A stretch of DNA of 37,280 nt from an uncultured Clostridia bacterium (GTDB lineage: Bacteria; Bacillota; Clostridia; TANB77; CAG-508): positions 1-37,280 of the forward strand of contig CALXFF010000018.1 in NCBI GenBank assembly GCA_944387525.1. The letters run 5' to 3'. Within the stretch, counting starts at the first letter, position 1. The number at the start of each line of letters is the position of its first letter. Below the pieces are notes generated by a model that saw only the letters and a program-made list of their open reading frames with translations, had not been told where the DNA came from and ran no database searches. The position numbers and the translations under genes were made by a program. Positions 1-9,046 of this stretch are shown in pieces.

Positions 1-41
1 CTACTCTATAAAGGTTTATAAGATTTCTAACCCAATTATTT

Positions 42-770
42 TTATGCGTTACAAGAAAAAATATCTACAACTGTTGGTATTCCTATTGCAATTACTGGTA
101 TTCCTAAAGTTTTTTGACTTATTTCACTTCGGGTATTTCCAACTCCTGCACCTGGTACAATTCCTGTATCTGAAAGTTGGACTGTACTACTAATTCTTTC
201 AATACTTCTCGAAGCTAGTGCATCAATCACAATTATAAGTTTTGGTTTTATATTATCAACCACACCTTTTAAAATTTCAACAGTTTCAATTCCTGTTGTT
301 CCTAAAACCCCTGGTGCTATTGCACTTACCATTCTAGTTCCTTCTTCTACATATTGTGGCAAGTAATTTATTAAATGTCTTGTTACATCAATTTCATTAA
401 TTACTTTTGGACCTAAACTATCTGGTGTCACATATATATTTCCAAGTCCTACTACTAAAATTTCTCCTTGCTTATCTATATGCACATCAATCAATTTTCT
501 TAGCTCATTTGTTAATGTTTCTGATGCTTTTTGTATCTCATCTTCTTGTGCAATTTTTAATTTTTTAATATCAATAGTTACATATGTCCCTATTGGTTTT
601 CCTATTGCTTTTTCGCCACTTTCATTTGTTATTTTCACTCTTTCAATTTTTATATTTTCATCTACATCTTCCTGTTCACTTTCAATACCATCAATTTGAG
701 TTTCAATTTTATTTGCTTTTTGGTACAAATCTCTTCTTTCAGATGCTAAATCTGTTCTAAAATTATACAT
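42..770 (-). CDS. gpr: GPR germination protease, C-terminally truncated
   Basis: Spore protease that degrades small acid-soluble proteins when spores germinate; known family members are made as zymogens in the forespore. The sequence shows FRTDLA near the N-terminus, VGLGN then VTPDSLGP (about residues 108-121), VSAIAPGVLGTTGIET, VIDALASRSIER and GNTRSEIS, in family order. The two aspartates known to matter in Bacillus GPR (in TPD.LGP and in IDALA.R) are present. The start has an AGGAGG site 9 bases upstream. At 242 residues it is much shorter than the usual 325-370: homology stops right after IPTVVD, followed by six unrelated residues and TAA. Roughly the last 100 family residues are missing. 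A one-base deletion in the T6 run at about 55-60 would keep a frame open to the window edge, but that extension does not look like GPR. The family call is firm; whether the product works is unclear. Confidence 0.9.
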   Translation of the reverse strand: MYNFRTDLASERRDLYQKANKIETQIDGIESEQEDVDENIKIERVKITNESGEKAIGKPIGTYVTIDIKKLKIAQEDEIQKASETLTNELRKLIDVHIDKQGEILVVGLGNIYVTPDSLGPKVINEIDVTRHLINYLPQYVEEGTRMVSAIAPGVLGTTGIETVEILKGVVDNIKPKLIIVIDALASRSIERISSTVQLSDTGIVPGAGVGNTRSEISQKTLGIPVIAIGIPTVVDIFSCNA

Positions 771-784
771 ATAATCATTCCTCC

Positions 785-848
785 TAAACAGGGATTTAAG
801 GAACGGTCCTCTAAATCCCTGTTTTTAGGGATTTGGGGACGGACCTTT
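785..848. repeat. GGGACGG-core palindromic repeat, copy 1
   Basis: About 64 bases beginning with a 13-bp inverted repeat (786-798 against 812-824, arms AACAGGGATTTA/TAAATCCCTGTT) and continuing with TTAGGGATTTGGGGACGGACC. It is close to identical, in opposite orientation, to the copies at 1444-1507 and 6891-6950. It abuts the ribosome binding site of gpr. The rest of the gap up to about 950 is AT-rich with no gene visible. Confidence 0.85.
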
Positions 849-953
849 AAATCTTTCTAACTAAATTTTTTATTTATTATTTACAAAAGATATTTGAATT
901 ATGTGTATTTAAAATAAATTTCAATAATTTTCTTAGTTTTATTTATTATTTAC

Positions 954-982
954 TTGAAAAACAATAAAATCTAATATATAAT
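954..982 (+). promoter_or_regulatory. SigA-type promoter of the small membrane gene
   Basis: TTGAAA (954-959), 17-base spacer, TATAAT (977-982), ending 31 bases before the ATG at 1014. Both hexamers and the spacing are near consensus. Confidence 0.65.
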
Positions 983-1013
983 TGACATAACTTAAATTAA
1001 GGAGGTATATATT

Positions 1014-1340
1014 ATGAAACTATCATTAATTAATGTATTTCGGAATGCAAGTTTTAAAAAATTAGACTGGCTACCAGAATTGTTTTTTGGAATTGGATTT
1101 TTTGTTACTGTATTAGCTTTGTTTTGGTTTCGGCTCAACTCAAACTGGTTTGTAGTGTTAATGCTTCCCATATTAGTTGGCCTAATAACTGAAGGATTAT
1201 TTATGGTTATACATGGAATTTATATTTGTTTAAAAGATCGTAACCATGAAATGAGATATCATAAATTTGATACAGCAAACGACACAAATTATAATAATAC
1301 TAGTTCAAAACATGATTATGGAAAATACAACAAATTCTAA
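1014..1340 (+). CDS. Small two-helix membrane protein, unknown function
   Basis: A 108-residue protein that I do not recognise. It has a short N-terminal segment, two hydrophobic stretches (about residues 22-40, FFGIGFFVTVLALFWF, and 46-72, VVLMLPILVGLITEG), then a polar Asn/Asp/Lys-rich tail after CLKDRNHEM. It therefore looks like a two-pass inner membrane protein. The start is well supported: GGAGG lies 7 bases before ATG and a good promoter lies upstream. It is one of only two complete plus-strand genes here, and a terminator follows at 1391-1440, so it is a single-gene unit set between gpr and uvrA. The C-terminus overlaps a short reading frame (1318-1407) that continues the Asn/Ser/Thr-rich style, so a frameshift near the end is possible. 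Confidence 0.65.
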   Translation: MKLSLINVFRNASFKKLDWLPELFFGIGFFVTVLALFWFRLNSNWFVVLMLPILVGLITEGLFMVIHGIYICLKDRNHEMRYHKFDTANDTNYNNTSSKHDYGKYNKF

Positions 1341-1407
1341 TCAAGCTAGTCAAAATACAAAAAATCGTAAAATTCTAAGAGCTCAACAAAAAAGGCTATT
1401 GAAATGA
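1318..1407 (+). CDS. Possible 29-residue overlapping small ORF
   Basis: Begins ATG GAA AAT inside the 3' end of the preceding gene and runs to TGA at 1405-1407, just inside the terminator arm. The predicted peptide is Asn/Thr/Gln-rich and ends in a basic stretch (RAQQKRLLK). No clear ribosome binding site is seen. It may be a coupled micro-ORF, the true C-terminus of the previous gene displaced by a frameshift, or chance. Confidence 0.2.
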   Translation: MENTTNSNQASQNTKNRKILRAQQKRLLK

Positions 1408-1440
1408 TTTATAAACTCATTCAATAGTCTTTCTGTTTTT
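1391..1440 (+). terminator. Rho-independent terminator
   Basis: Stem AAAGGCTATTGAAATGA against TCATTCAATAGTCTTT with one bulge and one G-T pair, followed by TTCTGTTTTTT. It closes the plus-strand single-gene unit. Confidence 0.75.
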
Positions 1441-1443
1441 TAG

Positions 1444-1507
1444 AAAGGTCCGTCCCTAAATCCCTAAAAACAGGGATTTAGAGGACCGTCCCCCTAATCC
1501 CTGTTTA
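1444..1507. repeat. GGGACGG-core palindromic repeat, copy 2
   Basis: Inverted copy of the repeat at 785-848: AAAGGTCCGTCCCTAAATCC, then the AAAAACAGGGATTTAG arm, then GGACCGTCCCCCTAATCCCTG. The last codons and TAG stop of uvrA (1494-1496) are read from inside this repeat. Confidence 0.85.
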
Positions 1508-2636
1508 GATATTTCTTTAAAAATTTTCCTGTATAACTTCTTTCGTTATTACAAATTTGCTCTGGTGTACCAACTGCAACCACTTCTCCACCATTGTCTC
1601 CACCTTCTGGTCCTAAATCTATTATGTGGTCACATGTTTTTATTAAGTCCAAATTATGCTCTATTACAATTATTGTATTTCCTGTATCTACTAATCGTTG
1701 CAAAATATCAACTAATTTATGAACATCTGCTATATGAAGTCCAGTTGTTGGCTCATCTAATATATATAATGTTTTTCCTGTTGCTTTTTTAGATAGTTCT
1801 GTTGCAAGTTTTACTCTTTGTGCTTCTCCACCTGATAATGTTGTTGATGGTTGTCCTAATTTGATATAACTTAATCCTACATCATATAATGTTTGGATTT
1901 TTTGTTTTATACGTGGTACTTTATCAAAAAATTCTAATGCTTCTTCTACTGTCATATCTAGTACATCTGCAATTGATTTTCCTTTATATTTTACTTCTAA
2001 TGTTTCTCTGTTATATCTTTTTCCTTTACATACCTCACAAGGCACATAAATATCTGGTAAGAAGTGCATTTCGATTTTATGAACTCCGTCACCATTACAA
2101 CTTTCACATCTTCCTCCTGCAACATTGAAACTAAATCTTCCTTTTTGATATCCTCTAACTTTTGCTTCTTCTGTTGCTGCAAATAAGTCTCTAATAAAAT
2201 CAAATACTCCTGTATATGTAGCTGGATTTGAACGTGGTGTTCTTCCTATTGGTGATTGGTCTATATTTATTATTTTATCAATACTATTTAATCCTTTAAC
2301 TGCTTTACATTTTCCTGGTTTTTCATTTGAACCATTTAATTCTTTTGCAATTGTTTTATATAATACTTCATTTACAAGTGTTGATTTCCCTGAACCTGAA
2401 ACTCCTGTTACGCAGTTAAATACTCCTAATGGAAATTTTACACTTATATTTTTCAAGTTGTTTTCAGTTGCACCTTGTACTTCAATAACTTTTGTTTTTG
2501 TATGTTTTCTCCTTTTTTTAGGTACTGGTATCTGTTTTCTACCACTCAGATATTGACCTGTTATAGAATCCTCAACTTGTTTAACTTCTTCAGCAGTTCC
2601 GCTGTGCCATAACTTGTCCACCATGAGTTCCAGCAC
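1494..2636 (-). CDS. uvrA: UvrA excinuclease ATPase, 3' part after frameshift
   Basis: C-terminal half of UvrA, the damage-recognition ATPase of nucleotide excision repair. It contains the second ABC module: Walker [12 protein letters not shown], the zinc finger CESCNGDG...CEVCKG, signature LSGGEAQRV, Walker [13 protein letters not shown] and the His-loop region VIEHN. The first residues of this open frame, before SGTAEEVKQ, are an artefact of reading the wrong frame. The real protein enters here from the upstream part by losing one base at about 2604, which would give the continuous family-like string GGQVMASGTAEEV. Rejoined, the protein would be about 944 residues, the normal UvrA length. 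Its last residues (LNRD) and stop codon come from the palindromic repeat at 1444-1507. Confidence 0.9.
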   Translation of the reverse strand: MLELMVDKLWHSGTAEEVKQVEDSITGQYLSGRKQIPVPKKRRKHTKTKVIEVQGATENNLKNISVKFPLGVFNCVTGVSGSGKSTLVNEVLYKTIAKELNGSNEKPGKCKAVKGLNSIDKIINIDQSPIGRTPRSNPATYTGVFDFIRDLFAATEEAKVRGYQKGRFSFNVAGGRCESCNGDGVHKIEMHFLPDIYVPCEVCKGKRYNRETLEVKYKGKSIADVLDMTVEEALEFFDKVPRIKQKIQTLYDVGLSYIKLGQPSTTLSGGEAQRVKLATELSKKATGKTLYILDEPTTGLHIADVHKLVDILQRLVDTGNTIIVIEHNLDLIKTCDHIIDLGPEGGDNGGEVVAVGTPEQICNNERSYTGKFLKKYLNRD

Positions 2637-4329
2637 CTGGTCCGATATCGATTATTTGATCTGCGGCATACATTGTATCTTCATCATGTTCAACAACAAG
2701 TAATGTATTTCCTAAATCTCTTAATTTCTTTAATGTTGCTAAAAGTTTATCATTATCTCTTTGATGTAATCCTATACTTGGTTCATCTAAGATATATAAT
2801 ACTCCTGTCAAACCTGAACCAATTTGCGTTGCTAAACGAATTCTTTGAGCTTCTCCACCTGATAATGTTCCTGCATTTCTTGATAGAGTTAGATATTCCA
2901 ATCCAACATCCATTAAAAATTGCAATCTTTGGTCAATTTCTTTTAATATTAATTCTGAAATCATTGCTTCTGTTTTGTTTAATTCTAAGTTATTTAAATA
3001 AGCCTTTATTTTATCAATTGACATTTCTGTTAATTCGTTTATGTTTTTATCTCCTACTTTTATTGATAAAATTTCCGGCTTTAATCTTGCTCCATGACAA
3101 GCATAACATTCTGAATTTGTCATATACATCTCATAAAAATCTCTCATTCCTTGAGATTTCGTTTCGTTATGACGTCTATCTAATGTTGGCAATACCCCTT
3201 CAAATGGTGCTGTGAATTTTCTTGTACCTGCATAAGATGAATATTCAAAATCAATTTCTTCATCACCAGTACCATATAAAATCTTCTCCATAAACCATCT
3301 TGGTAAATCTTTTATTTTTTTACCTTTTATATCTATTCCATAATGTCTACCAATACTTTCAAAATACATTTTTGCCATTGTGTCGCCTTTTTTCATAGTG
3401 CTTGAACCAAATGCTTTTATTCCATCGTAAAGAGTTTTATTCTTGTCTGGCACAATTAAATCTTCATCCATTTTCATTAAATAACCAATACCTGTACAAG
3501 TTGGACAAGCACCAAATGGATTATTGAATGAAAACATTCTTGGAGTTAATTCTGGAAAACTAAATCCACAATCAGGACATGCATAGTTACAACTATATAG
3601 TTTTGGCTCTTTTCCTACAACATCTATTAAAACCAATTGGTTTGCATGTTTTAATGCTACTTCAACAGATTCGGTTAATCTACTAATTATATCTGGTTTT
3701 ATTACTAATCTATCTACAACTAATTCTACATTATGCTTCTTTTTTCTATCTATTTCTATATCATCAGAAAGTTCATATACTTCTCCATCCACTCTTACTC
3801 TCACAAAGCCTTCTTTCTGATATTCTTGAAATTGCTTTACAAATTCTCCTTTACGCCCTCTTACAACTGGTGCTAATACTTGGATTCTTGTGCCTTCTTC
3901 TAAAGTCATTATATTATCGATTATCTGGTCAATTGACTGTTTCTCGATTTTTTTATGACAGTTTGGACAATATGGCACTCCAATTCTTGCATACAAAAGA
4001 CGTATGTAGTCATATATTTCTGTTACTGTTCCAACTGTTGAACGAGGATTTTTTGATGTGGTTTTTTGGTCTATTGAAATCGCAGGAGACAACCCATCTA
4101 TTCTTTCTACATTTGGCTTTTCCATTAATCCTAAGAATTGTCTTGCATATGATGATAGACTTTCTACATATCTTCTTTGTCCTTCAGCATATAATGTGTC
4201 AAATGCTAGACTTGATTTTCCAGAACCTGAAAGTCCTGTGATTACTACTAATTTATCTCTTGGTATTTCTAAATCTATATTTTTTAAATTATGTTCTTTT
4301 GCACCTTTTATAATTATTTTATCGTTCAT
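2590..4329 (-). CDS. uvrA: UvrA excinuclease ATPase, 5' part before frameshift
   Basis: N-terminal part of UvrA. It begins with the family hallmark [20 protein letters not shown], then Walker [15 protein letters not shown] at about residue 33, the insertion with the first zinc site (CPNCHKK), the UvrB-binding region, a second Cys pair ([10 protein letters not shown]), signature [12 protein letters not shown], Walker [16 protein letters not shown] and VVEHDEDT. It runs into a stop just after [13 protein letters not shown] because of an extra base. The start ATG (MNDK) lies 11 bases after AAAGGA, a spacing also seen at accC. If the frameshift is genuine the product lacks its C-terminal ABC module and excision repair should fail. 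If it is a sequencing error, the gene is a normal uvrA. Confidence 0.92.
   Translation of the reverse strand: MNDKIIIKGAKEHNLKNIDLEIPRDKLVVITGLSGSGKSSLAFDTLYAEGQRRYVESLSSYARQFLGLMEKPNVERIDGLSPAISIDQKTTSKNPRSTVGTVTEIYDYIRLLYARIGVPYCPNCHKKIEKQSIDQIIDNIMTLEEGTRIQVLAPVVRGRKGEFVKQFQEYQKEGFVRVRVDGEVYELSDDIEIDRKKKHNVELVVDRLVIKPDIISRLTESVEVALKHANQLVLIDVVGKEPKLYSCNYACPDCGFSFPELTPRMFSFNNPFGACPTCTGIGYLMKMDEDLIVPDKNKTLYDGIKAFGSSTMKKGDTMAKMYFESIGRHYGIDIKGKKIKDLPRWFMEKILYGTGDEEIDFEYSSYAGTRKFTAPFEGVLPTLDRRHNETKSQGMRDFYEMYMTNSECYACHGARLKPEILSIKVGDKNINELTEMSIDKIKAYLNNLELNKTEAMISELILKEIDQRLQFLMDVGLEYLTLSRNAGTLSGGEAQRIRLATQIGSGLTGVLYILDEPSIGLHQRDNDKLLATLKKLRDLGNTLLVVEHDEDTMYAADQIIDIGPGAGTHGGQVMAQRNC
2602..2606 (-). 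other. uvrA: Frameshift site in uvrA
   Basis: On the minus strand the codons read GTT ATG GCA CAG CGG AAC TGC TGA. Removing a single base from CACAGC gives GTT ATG GCA AGC GGA ACT GCT GAA, which restores the UvrA sequence. No homopolymer is present here, so simple homopolymer miscounting does not explain it. Confidence 0.85.
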
Positions 4330-4361
4330 TCATATACCATTCCTTTCCTATCCCAAAGCAC

Positions 4362-4391
4362 AATATAGTTGTTGGAAAAGATATTTTTCAA
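4362..4391 (-). promoter_or_regulatory. Possible uvrA promoter
   Basis: Minus-strand TTGAAA (4391-4386), 18-base spacer, TATATT (4367-4362), located between the fhs stop and uvrA. The -35 is good, the -10 fair. No classical Firmicute LexA box (GAAC-N4-GTTC) was seen next to it. Confidence 0.35.
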
Positions 4392-4395
4392 CCTG

Positions 4396-6057
4396 CTAAA
4401 AAATCCCTACAATTTCTCCATCATCATCAATATCAATACTCTCTGCTGCAGGTATCTTTGGAAGTCCAGGCATAGTCATAATTTTACCTGCAAGAACTAC
4501 TATAAATCCTGCACCTGCTTTTAACTCTACATTTCTAACATGTATATTATATTCATCTTTACATTCTAAGTTCTTTGCATCATCTGAAAAAGAATATTGT
4601 GTTTTAGCAATACAAACAGGTAAATCTCCATAACCTAATTTTTCTATTTTCTCAATTTCTTTTTCCGCTTCTTCTGAATATTCAACATCTTTGGCTCCAT
4701 AAATCTTAGTTGCAACTTTTTGTATTTTTGATTTGATATTTTCATTTAAGTCATACATATATTTAAAATTTTCTTTTTGTTCAGTCAATTTTACCAATTT
4801 GTTTGCAATATCAGTTGCACCGTCTCCACCTTTTGCCCAACCTTCAACTAGACTTAATTCAACACCTTTTTCATTCAATCTTTGTTCTACAAACTCAATC
4901 TCTTTTTCTGTATCTTGATTATATCTATTTAATGCAACTATGACATTCAATCCAAATTTATTTTTTAAATTATCTATATGTCTATATAGATTATCCATTC
5001 CTTTTTCTAGACCTTCTAGATTTTCTTCCTGTATCTTATCCTTTTCTACTCCACCATGATATTTAATAGCTTTAATTGTTGCAACCAATACTACTGCATC
5101 TGGTTTTAATTCTGCTTTCCTGCATTTAATATCTAGGAATTTCTCTGCTCCCAAATCAGCACCAAATCCCGCTTCTGTTATAACATAGTCTCCTAGTTTT
5201 AAAGCCATTCTAGTTGCAATAATACTATTACATCCATGTGCTATATTGGCAAATGGTCCACCATGTACAATTGCTGGTGTATGTTCTAAAGTTTGTACTA
5301 AATTAGGTTTAATAGCATCTTTTAAAAGAACTGTCATAGCACCTTGTGCATTTAATTGTCTGCTATATATTGGTTCTCCTTCTTTATTATAGCCTACCAA
5401 AATATTTCCAAGTCTTGTTTTTAAATCTTCTATATTTTCTGCTAAACAAACAATTGCCATAATTTCAGATGCAACAGTTATATCAAATGAATCTCTACGT
5501 GGTACTATTTTCTTTTTTCCAGATAAACCTGTCTCAACTGCTCTTAATTGCCTATCATTTAAATCCACACATCTTTTCCATACCACTCTATCAAAGCCTA
5601 ATTCATTTCCAAAATAAATATGATTGTCAATTAGGCTAGATAATAAATTATTTGCAGCTGTCATTGCATGAATATCACCTGTAAAATGTAAGTTTATATC
5701 TTCCATTGGTGCTATTTGTACTTTACCTCCACCAGTTGCTCCTCCTTTTATTCCAAAAACAGGTCCAAGTGAAGGTTCTCTTAATGCAAGTATTGATTTT
5801 TTTCCTATTTTCTGTAGTCCATCAGCAATTGCTATTGACATGGTAGTTTTTCCTTCACCTAATGGTGTTGGACTGATTGCCGTAACTAATATCAATTTTC
5901 CATCTTTTCTATCTTTTCTTTTTTCATATACTTCATTTGAGATTTTAGCTTTATATTTTCCATATTGCTCTATATCATCTTCTTCAATTCCTACCTTTTT
6001 AGCTACATCTACAATTTTTTCTAATTTTGTATTTCTTGCAATTTCAATATCTGTCAT
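4396..6057 (-). CDS. fhs: Formate-tetrahydrofolate ligase
   Basis: ATP-dependent ligation of formate to tetrahydrofolate, giving 10-formyl-tetrahydrofolate for purine synthesis, initiator-tRNA formylation and, in acetogens, the Wood-Ljungdahl methyl branch. The sequence shows the family P-loop [10 protein letters not shown] (about residue 65), [14 protein letters not shown], the FTGDIHA motif, TGGGKVQ and the C-terminal [10 protein letters not shown]. About 553 residues from the chosen ATG, the usual length. A GTG at 6066-6064 is in frame, but the ATG at 6057 lies 8 bases after AAAGGG and is the better start. fmt in the same window consumes the product. The gene follows the DUF212 membrane gene closely. 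Confidence 0.97.
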   Translation of the reverse strand: MTDIEIARNTKLEKIVDVAKKVGIEEDDIEQYGKYKAKISNEVYEKRKDRKDGKLILVTAISPTPLGEGKTTMSIAIADGLQKIGKKSILALREPSLGPVFGIKGGATGGGKVQIAPMEDINLHFTGDIHAMTAANNLLSSLIDNHIYFGNELGFDRVVWKRCVDLNDRQLRAVETGLSGKKKIVPRRDSFDITVASEIMAIVCLAENIEDLKTRLGNILVGYNKEGEPIYSRQLNAQGAMTVLLKDAIKPNLVQTLEHTPAIVHGGPFANIAHGCNSIIATRMALKLGDYVITEAGFGADLGAEKFLDIKCRKAELKPDAVVLVATIKAIKYHGGVEKDKIQEENLEGLEKGMDNLYRHIDNLKNKFGLNVIVALNRYNQDTEKEIEFVEQRLNEKGVELSLVEGWAKGGDGATDIANKLVKLTEQKENFKYMYDLNENIKSKIQKVATKIYGAKDVEYSEEAEKEIEKIEKLGYGDLPVCIAKTQYSFSDDAKNLECKDEYNIHVRNVELKAGAGFIVVLAGKIMTMPGLPKIPAAESIDIDDDGEIVGIF

Positions 6058-6074
6058 AACAATCACCCTTTCTT

Positions 6075-6515
6075 TTACGCAATTAATCCTACCACTAATC
6101 CAATTAATGCTCCAACAAATACCTGTACTGGTGTATGACCTAAGACTTCAACTAACTTTTCTGAAACCTGAACACCTGTTAACCCTGGTGTTTCCACTAA
6201 TTTATTTAATAAAGCTGCTTGTTTTCCAGCGGCTCTCCTAACCCCACATGCATCATACATTACAACAAACGCAACAATAAATGATAGTGCAAAAAGTGAT
6301 GTGCCTACTCCTTCATATTTTCCAATTAATGTTGTCAATCCAACTACGACTGCTGAATGAGAACTTGGCATTCCTCCTGCTCCTAAAATTCTTTTAAAAT
6401 TAAATTTCTTAGTTGTCACTAAGTCATAAATTAATTTAAATAGTTGTATACAAAACCATAGTAAAAATGGTATATATATGTATTTATTTTGTATAAATGT
6501 CATAAAATTGTTCAT
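6075..6515 (-). CDS. Divergent PAP2 (DUF212) membrane protein
   Basis: A 146-residue membrane protein of the DUF212/YuiD family, distantly related to PAP2 phosphatases. It shows the family motifs GAGGMPSSHSA (about residues 45-55) and a DACGVRRAAGKQA stretch (about 88-101), with three or four hydrophobic segments. In true PAP2 enzymes SSH-type motifs hold catalytic residues, but the substrate of this family is not established. The start has an AGGGAGA site 5 bases upstream. It lies between xseB and fhs. Confidence 0.88.
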   Translation of the reverse strand: MNNFMTFIQNKYIYIPFLLWFCIQLFKLIYDLVTTKKFNFKRILGAGGMPSSHSAVVVGLTTLIGKYEGVGTSLFALSFIVAFVVMYDACGVRRAAGKQAALLNKLVETPGLTGVQVSEKLVEVLGHTPVQVFVGALIGLVVGLIA

Positions 6516-6556
6516 ACTTCTCTCCCTTTTATATTTATATTAGTTTTTATTATTTT

Positions 6557-6790
6557 CTAAGCATTTTCTTCTGTATCAAAACTTTCTTCTTTCATATCCC
6601 CATCTTGATTAACTAAAATTGTAATTTTCTTTTCAGCTTCTTCTAAAACCTTATTGCATTCTTTTGAAAGTTTAATTCCTTCCTCAAATTTTGCTACTGA
6701 TTCGTCTAAACTTAAATCCCCTTTTTCCAATTCTGTTACTATTTTTTCTAATTCTGCCATTTGTTCTTCAAAATTTTTATTTTTTTCCAT
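6557..6790 (-). CDS. xseB: Exodeoxyribonuclease VII small subunit
   Basis: Small subunit of exonuclease VII, which degrades single-stranded DNA with XseA. About 77 residues with the family pattern FEEQMAELEKIVTELEKGDL, then SLDESVAKFEEG and CNKVLEEAEKKI, forming two helices. The start was set at the ATG at 6790, which is 8-9 bases after GGAAAGGA; the open frame extends further upstream, but that extra part looks non-coding. It lies downstream of xseA, separated by palindromic repeat copy 3. Confidence 0.95.
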   Translation of the reverse strand: MEKNKNFEEQMAELEKIVTELEKGDLSLDESVAKFEEGIKLSKECNKVLEEAEKKITILVNQDGDMKEESFDTEENA

Positions 6791-6890
6791 TCTATTCATT
6801 CCTTTCCTAAGACACAAATCTAATTGAACCCTCAATACACTTATTAATAATAAATTCAATAAATATAGTTAAATTTTAGTCATTTTTCTC

Positions 6891-6950
6891 AAAGGTCCGT
6901 CCCTAAATCCCTAAAAGCAGGGATTTTTAGGACCGTCCCCCTAATCCCTA
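6891..6950. repeat. GGGACGG-core palindromic repeat, copy 3
   Basis: About 60 bases in the same orientation as the copy at 1444-1507: AAAGGTCCGTCCCTAAATCC, the arm AAAAGCAGGGATTTTT, then GGACCGTCCCCCTAATCCC. It sits between xseA and xseB and contains the TAG stop of xseA (6941-6943). Confidence 0.85.
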
Positions 6951-8143
6951 TCTCTGACAATTGCATTCCTCTTTCCATCAGCTAGCCTTATTAATATTTC
7001 ATCACCTGATTTTAGTTCTGCCACTTTTTTTACTATTTTACCATCTTTTTCTGTAATTGAATATCCCCTTAGCAGTGTTTTTAGCGGACTATATGCATCT
7101 AATTTTGCAGTTAATTCAACAAAGTTTGACTTTTCTTTTTCATATTTTGTTTTTATTATATTCTCTAATTTTTTTATGTATTGATCTACCACTAAATATT
7201 GTTCTTGTATTTTTCTAGTTGGTTCTTTAAACACTGTGCTTGCCATACATTTTTCATATCTCATCTGCATTAATTCTACTTTTTTTATTAAAGATATTCT
7301 TAATCTATTTTGATATCCTAATATTTTTTGCTTTACTTCATAGATATCTGGTACAGCAAGTTCTGCAGCAGCAGATGGTGTTGGTGCTCTTAAGTCTGCA
7401 ACAAAGTCTGATATTGAAAAGTCTGTTTCATGTCCTACTGCTGATATTATTGGTATTTCTGAATCGTATATTGCTCTTGCAACAATTTCTTCATTAAATG
7501 GCCATAAATCTTCTAATGAACCACCACCTCTAGCTAATATTAATACATCTGCTAAATTTTTTTCATTCATATATCTAATTCCGTCTGCTATTTTTTCAGC
7601 TGCCCCTTCTCCTTGTACTGCTACTGGTAATAATCTGATATATACATTTGGATTTCTTCTTGTTGAAACATTTATTATATCTCTTATTACTGAACCAGTC
7701 TGAGATGTTAATACTCCTATAACTTTTGGCATTGTAGGAATAGGCTTTTTGTGTGTTTCGTCAAATAATCCTTCTTTTTCTAATTTTTCTTTTAATTCTT
7801 GATATTTTGCATATAAATCACCTACACCATCTTCTTCCATTGCTTGTGCATATACTTGGTAGACTCCATCTCTTTCAAATACTGATACACTTCCTAATAT
7901 AAATACTTTCATTCCGTCTTTTGGTGTAAAGTTTAATTTTTGTGCATATGATTTAAACATTATACATTTTACTAATGATTTTTCATCTTTTAGTGTAAAA
8001 TACATATGTCCAGTATAATGATGTTTAAAATTAGATATTTCTCCCTTTATTAATATATGATTTAAATATTCATCATTTGCTATCTTTTCTTTTATGTATT
8101 GATTTAGATAAGATACCGTAATTGCCATATTTGCATATTTCAT
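6941..8143 (-). CDS. xseA: Exodeoxyribonuclease VII large subunit
   Basis: Catalytic large subunit of exonuclease VII. An N-terminal OB-fold (ITVSYLNQYIK, then HILIKGEISNFKHH...GHMYFTLKD) is followed by the nuclease domain with VIGVLTSQTGSVIRDI, ILARGGGSLEDLWPFNEE, SAVGHETDFSI and DLRAPTPSAAAELA, all typical. About 400 residues, normal length. The start is uncertain: ATG at 8143 (MKYANM) lies 12 bases after AAAGGA, as at uvrA and accC; ATG at 8155 and GTG at 8164 are in frame. The final Arg-Asp and stop are encoded by repeat copy 3. Confidence 0.96.
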   Translation of the reverse strand: MKYANMAITVSYLNQYIKEKIANDEYLNHILIKGEISNFKHHYTGHMYFTLKDEKSLVKCIMFKSYAQKLNFTPKDGMKVFILGSVSVFERDGVYQVYAQAMEEDGVGDLYAKYQELKEKLEKEGLFDETHKKPIPTMPKVIGVLTSQTGSVIRDIINVSTRRNPNVYIRLLPVAVQGEGAAEKIADGIRYMNEKNLADVLILARGGGSLEDLWPFNEEIVARAIYDSEIPIISAVGHETDFSISDFVADLRAPTPSAAAELAVPDIYEVKQKILGYQNRLRISLIKKVELMQMRYEKCMASTVFKEPTRKIQEQYLVVDQYIKKLENIIKTKYEKEKSNFVELTAKLDAYSPLKTLLRGYSITEKDGKIVKKVAELKSGDEILIRLADGKRNAIVRDRD

Positions 8144-8203
8144 TTTTAGTATCATTCCTTTCACCTATTAACTCATACTTAAAAGTTTTTAATTTTTGCA
8201 AGC

Positions 8204-8267
8204 AAAATTTCATTTAAAATACAAGGAAAAATACTTTTGTATATAACCTAGTTTTAAATGAAATTTT
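8204..8267. repeat. Perfect 16-bp inverted repeat between nusB and xseA
   Basis: Arms AAAATTTCATTTAAAA (8204-8219) and TTTTAAATGAAATTTT (8252-8267), with an inner ATACAA/TTGTAT pair in the 32-base centre. It forms a long AU-rich hairpin in the nusB-xseA transcript. It could act as a weak terminator or processing site. Confidence 0.6.
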
Positions 8268-8279
8268 AGTCTATAAATA

Positions 8280-8696
8280 TTAATTTACAATACTTGCTAA
8301 TACTCCATTAACAAAGTTTTTTGATGAGTCTTCTCCGTATTTCTTAGCTAATTCTACAGCTTCATTTATAACAACTTTAAATGGTAATTCTTTATATTGA
8401 ATCTCATAAATTGCTAATTTTAAAATTGCTAAATCAATTTTTGAAATTCTATCTATTTTCCAATCTTTTTTTAGATTTTTTTCTATTTGATTTACAATAT
8501 TTTCTTTATTTTTTTCAATTCCAAAAATCGCATCTTGTATATATTCTTTTGCACTCTTATCTGTAATTTCGTTATTTTCAATATATAAATCTACCGCTTC
8601 TTGTAAATCTTCTTGATTTAAAGAATTATCTTGTTTCTGTATCTCTAAGCTATATATTAGTTCAAATGCTTTTTCACGTATTGCTGACCTATTCAT
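8280..8696 (-). CDS. nusB: Transcription antitermination factor NusB
   Basis: RNA-binding factor that, with NusE/S10, promotes antitermination of rRNA transcription. The 138-residue all-helical protein starts with the family pattern [15 protein letters not shown] and ends with [38 protein letters not shown] and FVNGVLASI, which are diagnostic. AAAGGGG precedes the ATG by 11 bases. It follows the Asp23/AmaP/DUF2273 genes, the common order in Clostridia. Confidence 0.96.
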   Translation of the reverse strand: MNRSAIREKAFELIYSLEIQKQDNSLNQEDLQEAVDLYIENNEITDKSAKEYIQDAIFGIEKNKENIVNQIEKNLKKDWKIDRISKIDLAILKLAIYEIQYKELPFKVVINEAVELAKKYGEDSSKNFVNGVLASIVN

Positions 8697-8719
8697 TTCT
8701 TACTTTTCCCCTTTAATTT

Positions 8720-8923
8720 CTACATTTTATCTATAAAACCTTTTAATTTTGATTTTACATCTTCTTTATTTTGTTGTACATAATTTCCAATAAAAGCACC
8801 TAATATCAATACTACAATTGCTAATATTAAATCATGTAATCTAGTTACTAAAATTAATATTGCTACTATAATACCTATTATTGCTCCTTTATATTGACTC
8901 CAAAAATTCTTAAAATTATCCAT
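8720..8923 (-). CDS. DUF2273 small membrane protein
   Basis: About 67 residues. YKGAIIGIIVAILILV and DLILAIVVLILGAFIGNYV form two hydrophobic helices, followed by a basic tail (KSKLKGFIDKM). This is the DUF2273 family, small proteins encoded beside asp23 and amaP and presumed to be part of that envelope-stress complex. The ATG at 8923 is 10 bases after AGAGG; an in-frame ATG lies three codons earlier. It lies between amaP and nusB. Confidence 0.88.
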   Translation of the reverse strand: MDNFKNFWSQYKGAIIGIIVAILILVTRLHDLILAIVVLILGAFIGNYVQQNKEDVKSKLKGFIDKM

Positions 8924-8968
8924 TTGAATCATTCCTCTCTGACATTTCTAATTTTTCATGTTTTGCGT

Positions 8969-9046
8969 AAATCCAATTGGAAAAGAATTAAATTTTGGCT
9001 AGGAAAACAAGTTTGACGACGCCAAAATTGTAATTATTTTTCAATT
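8969..9046. repeat. Imperfect inverted repeat at the amaP 3' end
   Basis: CAATTGGAAAAGAATTA-AATTTTGGC on the left matches the reverse complement of GCCAAAATTGTAATTATTTTTCAATTG on the right, so about 26-bp arms around a 25-base centre. The right arm includes the end of amaP. The outer motif resembles the hairpin at 21355-21384. Confidence 0.5.

Noticed and set aside
2590-2636. Programmed frameshifting in uvrA
   Set aside because: No slippery heptamer or downstream stimulator is seen, and uvrA is not known to use programmed frameshifting; mutation or sequence error is simpler.
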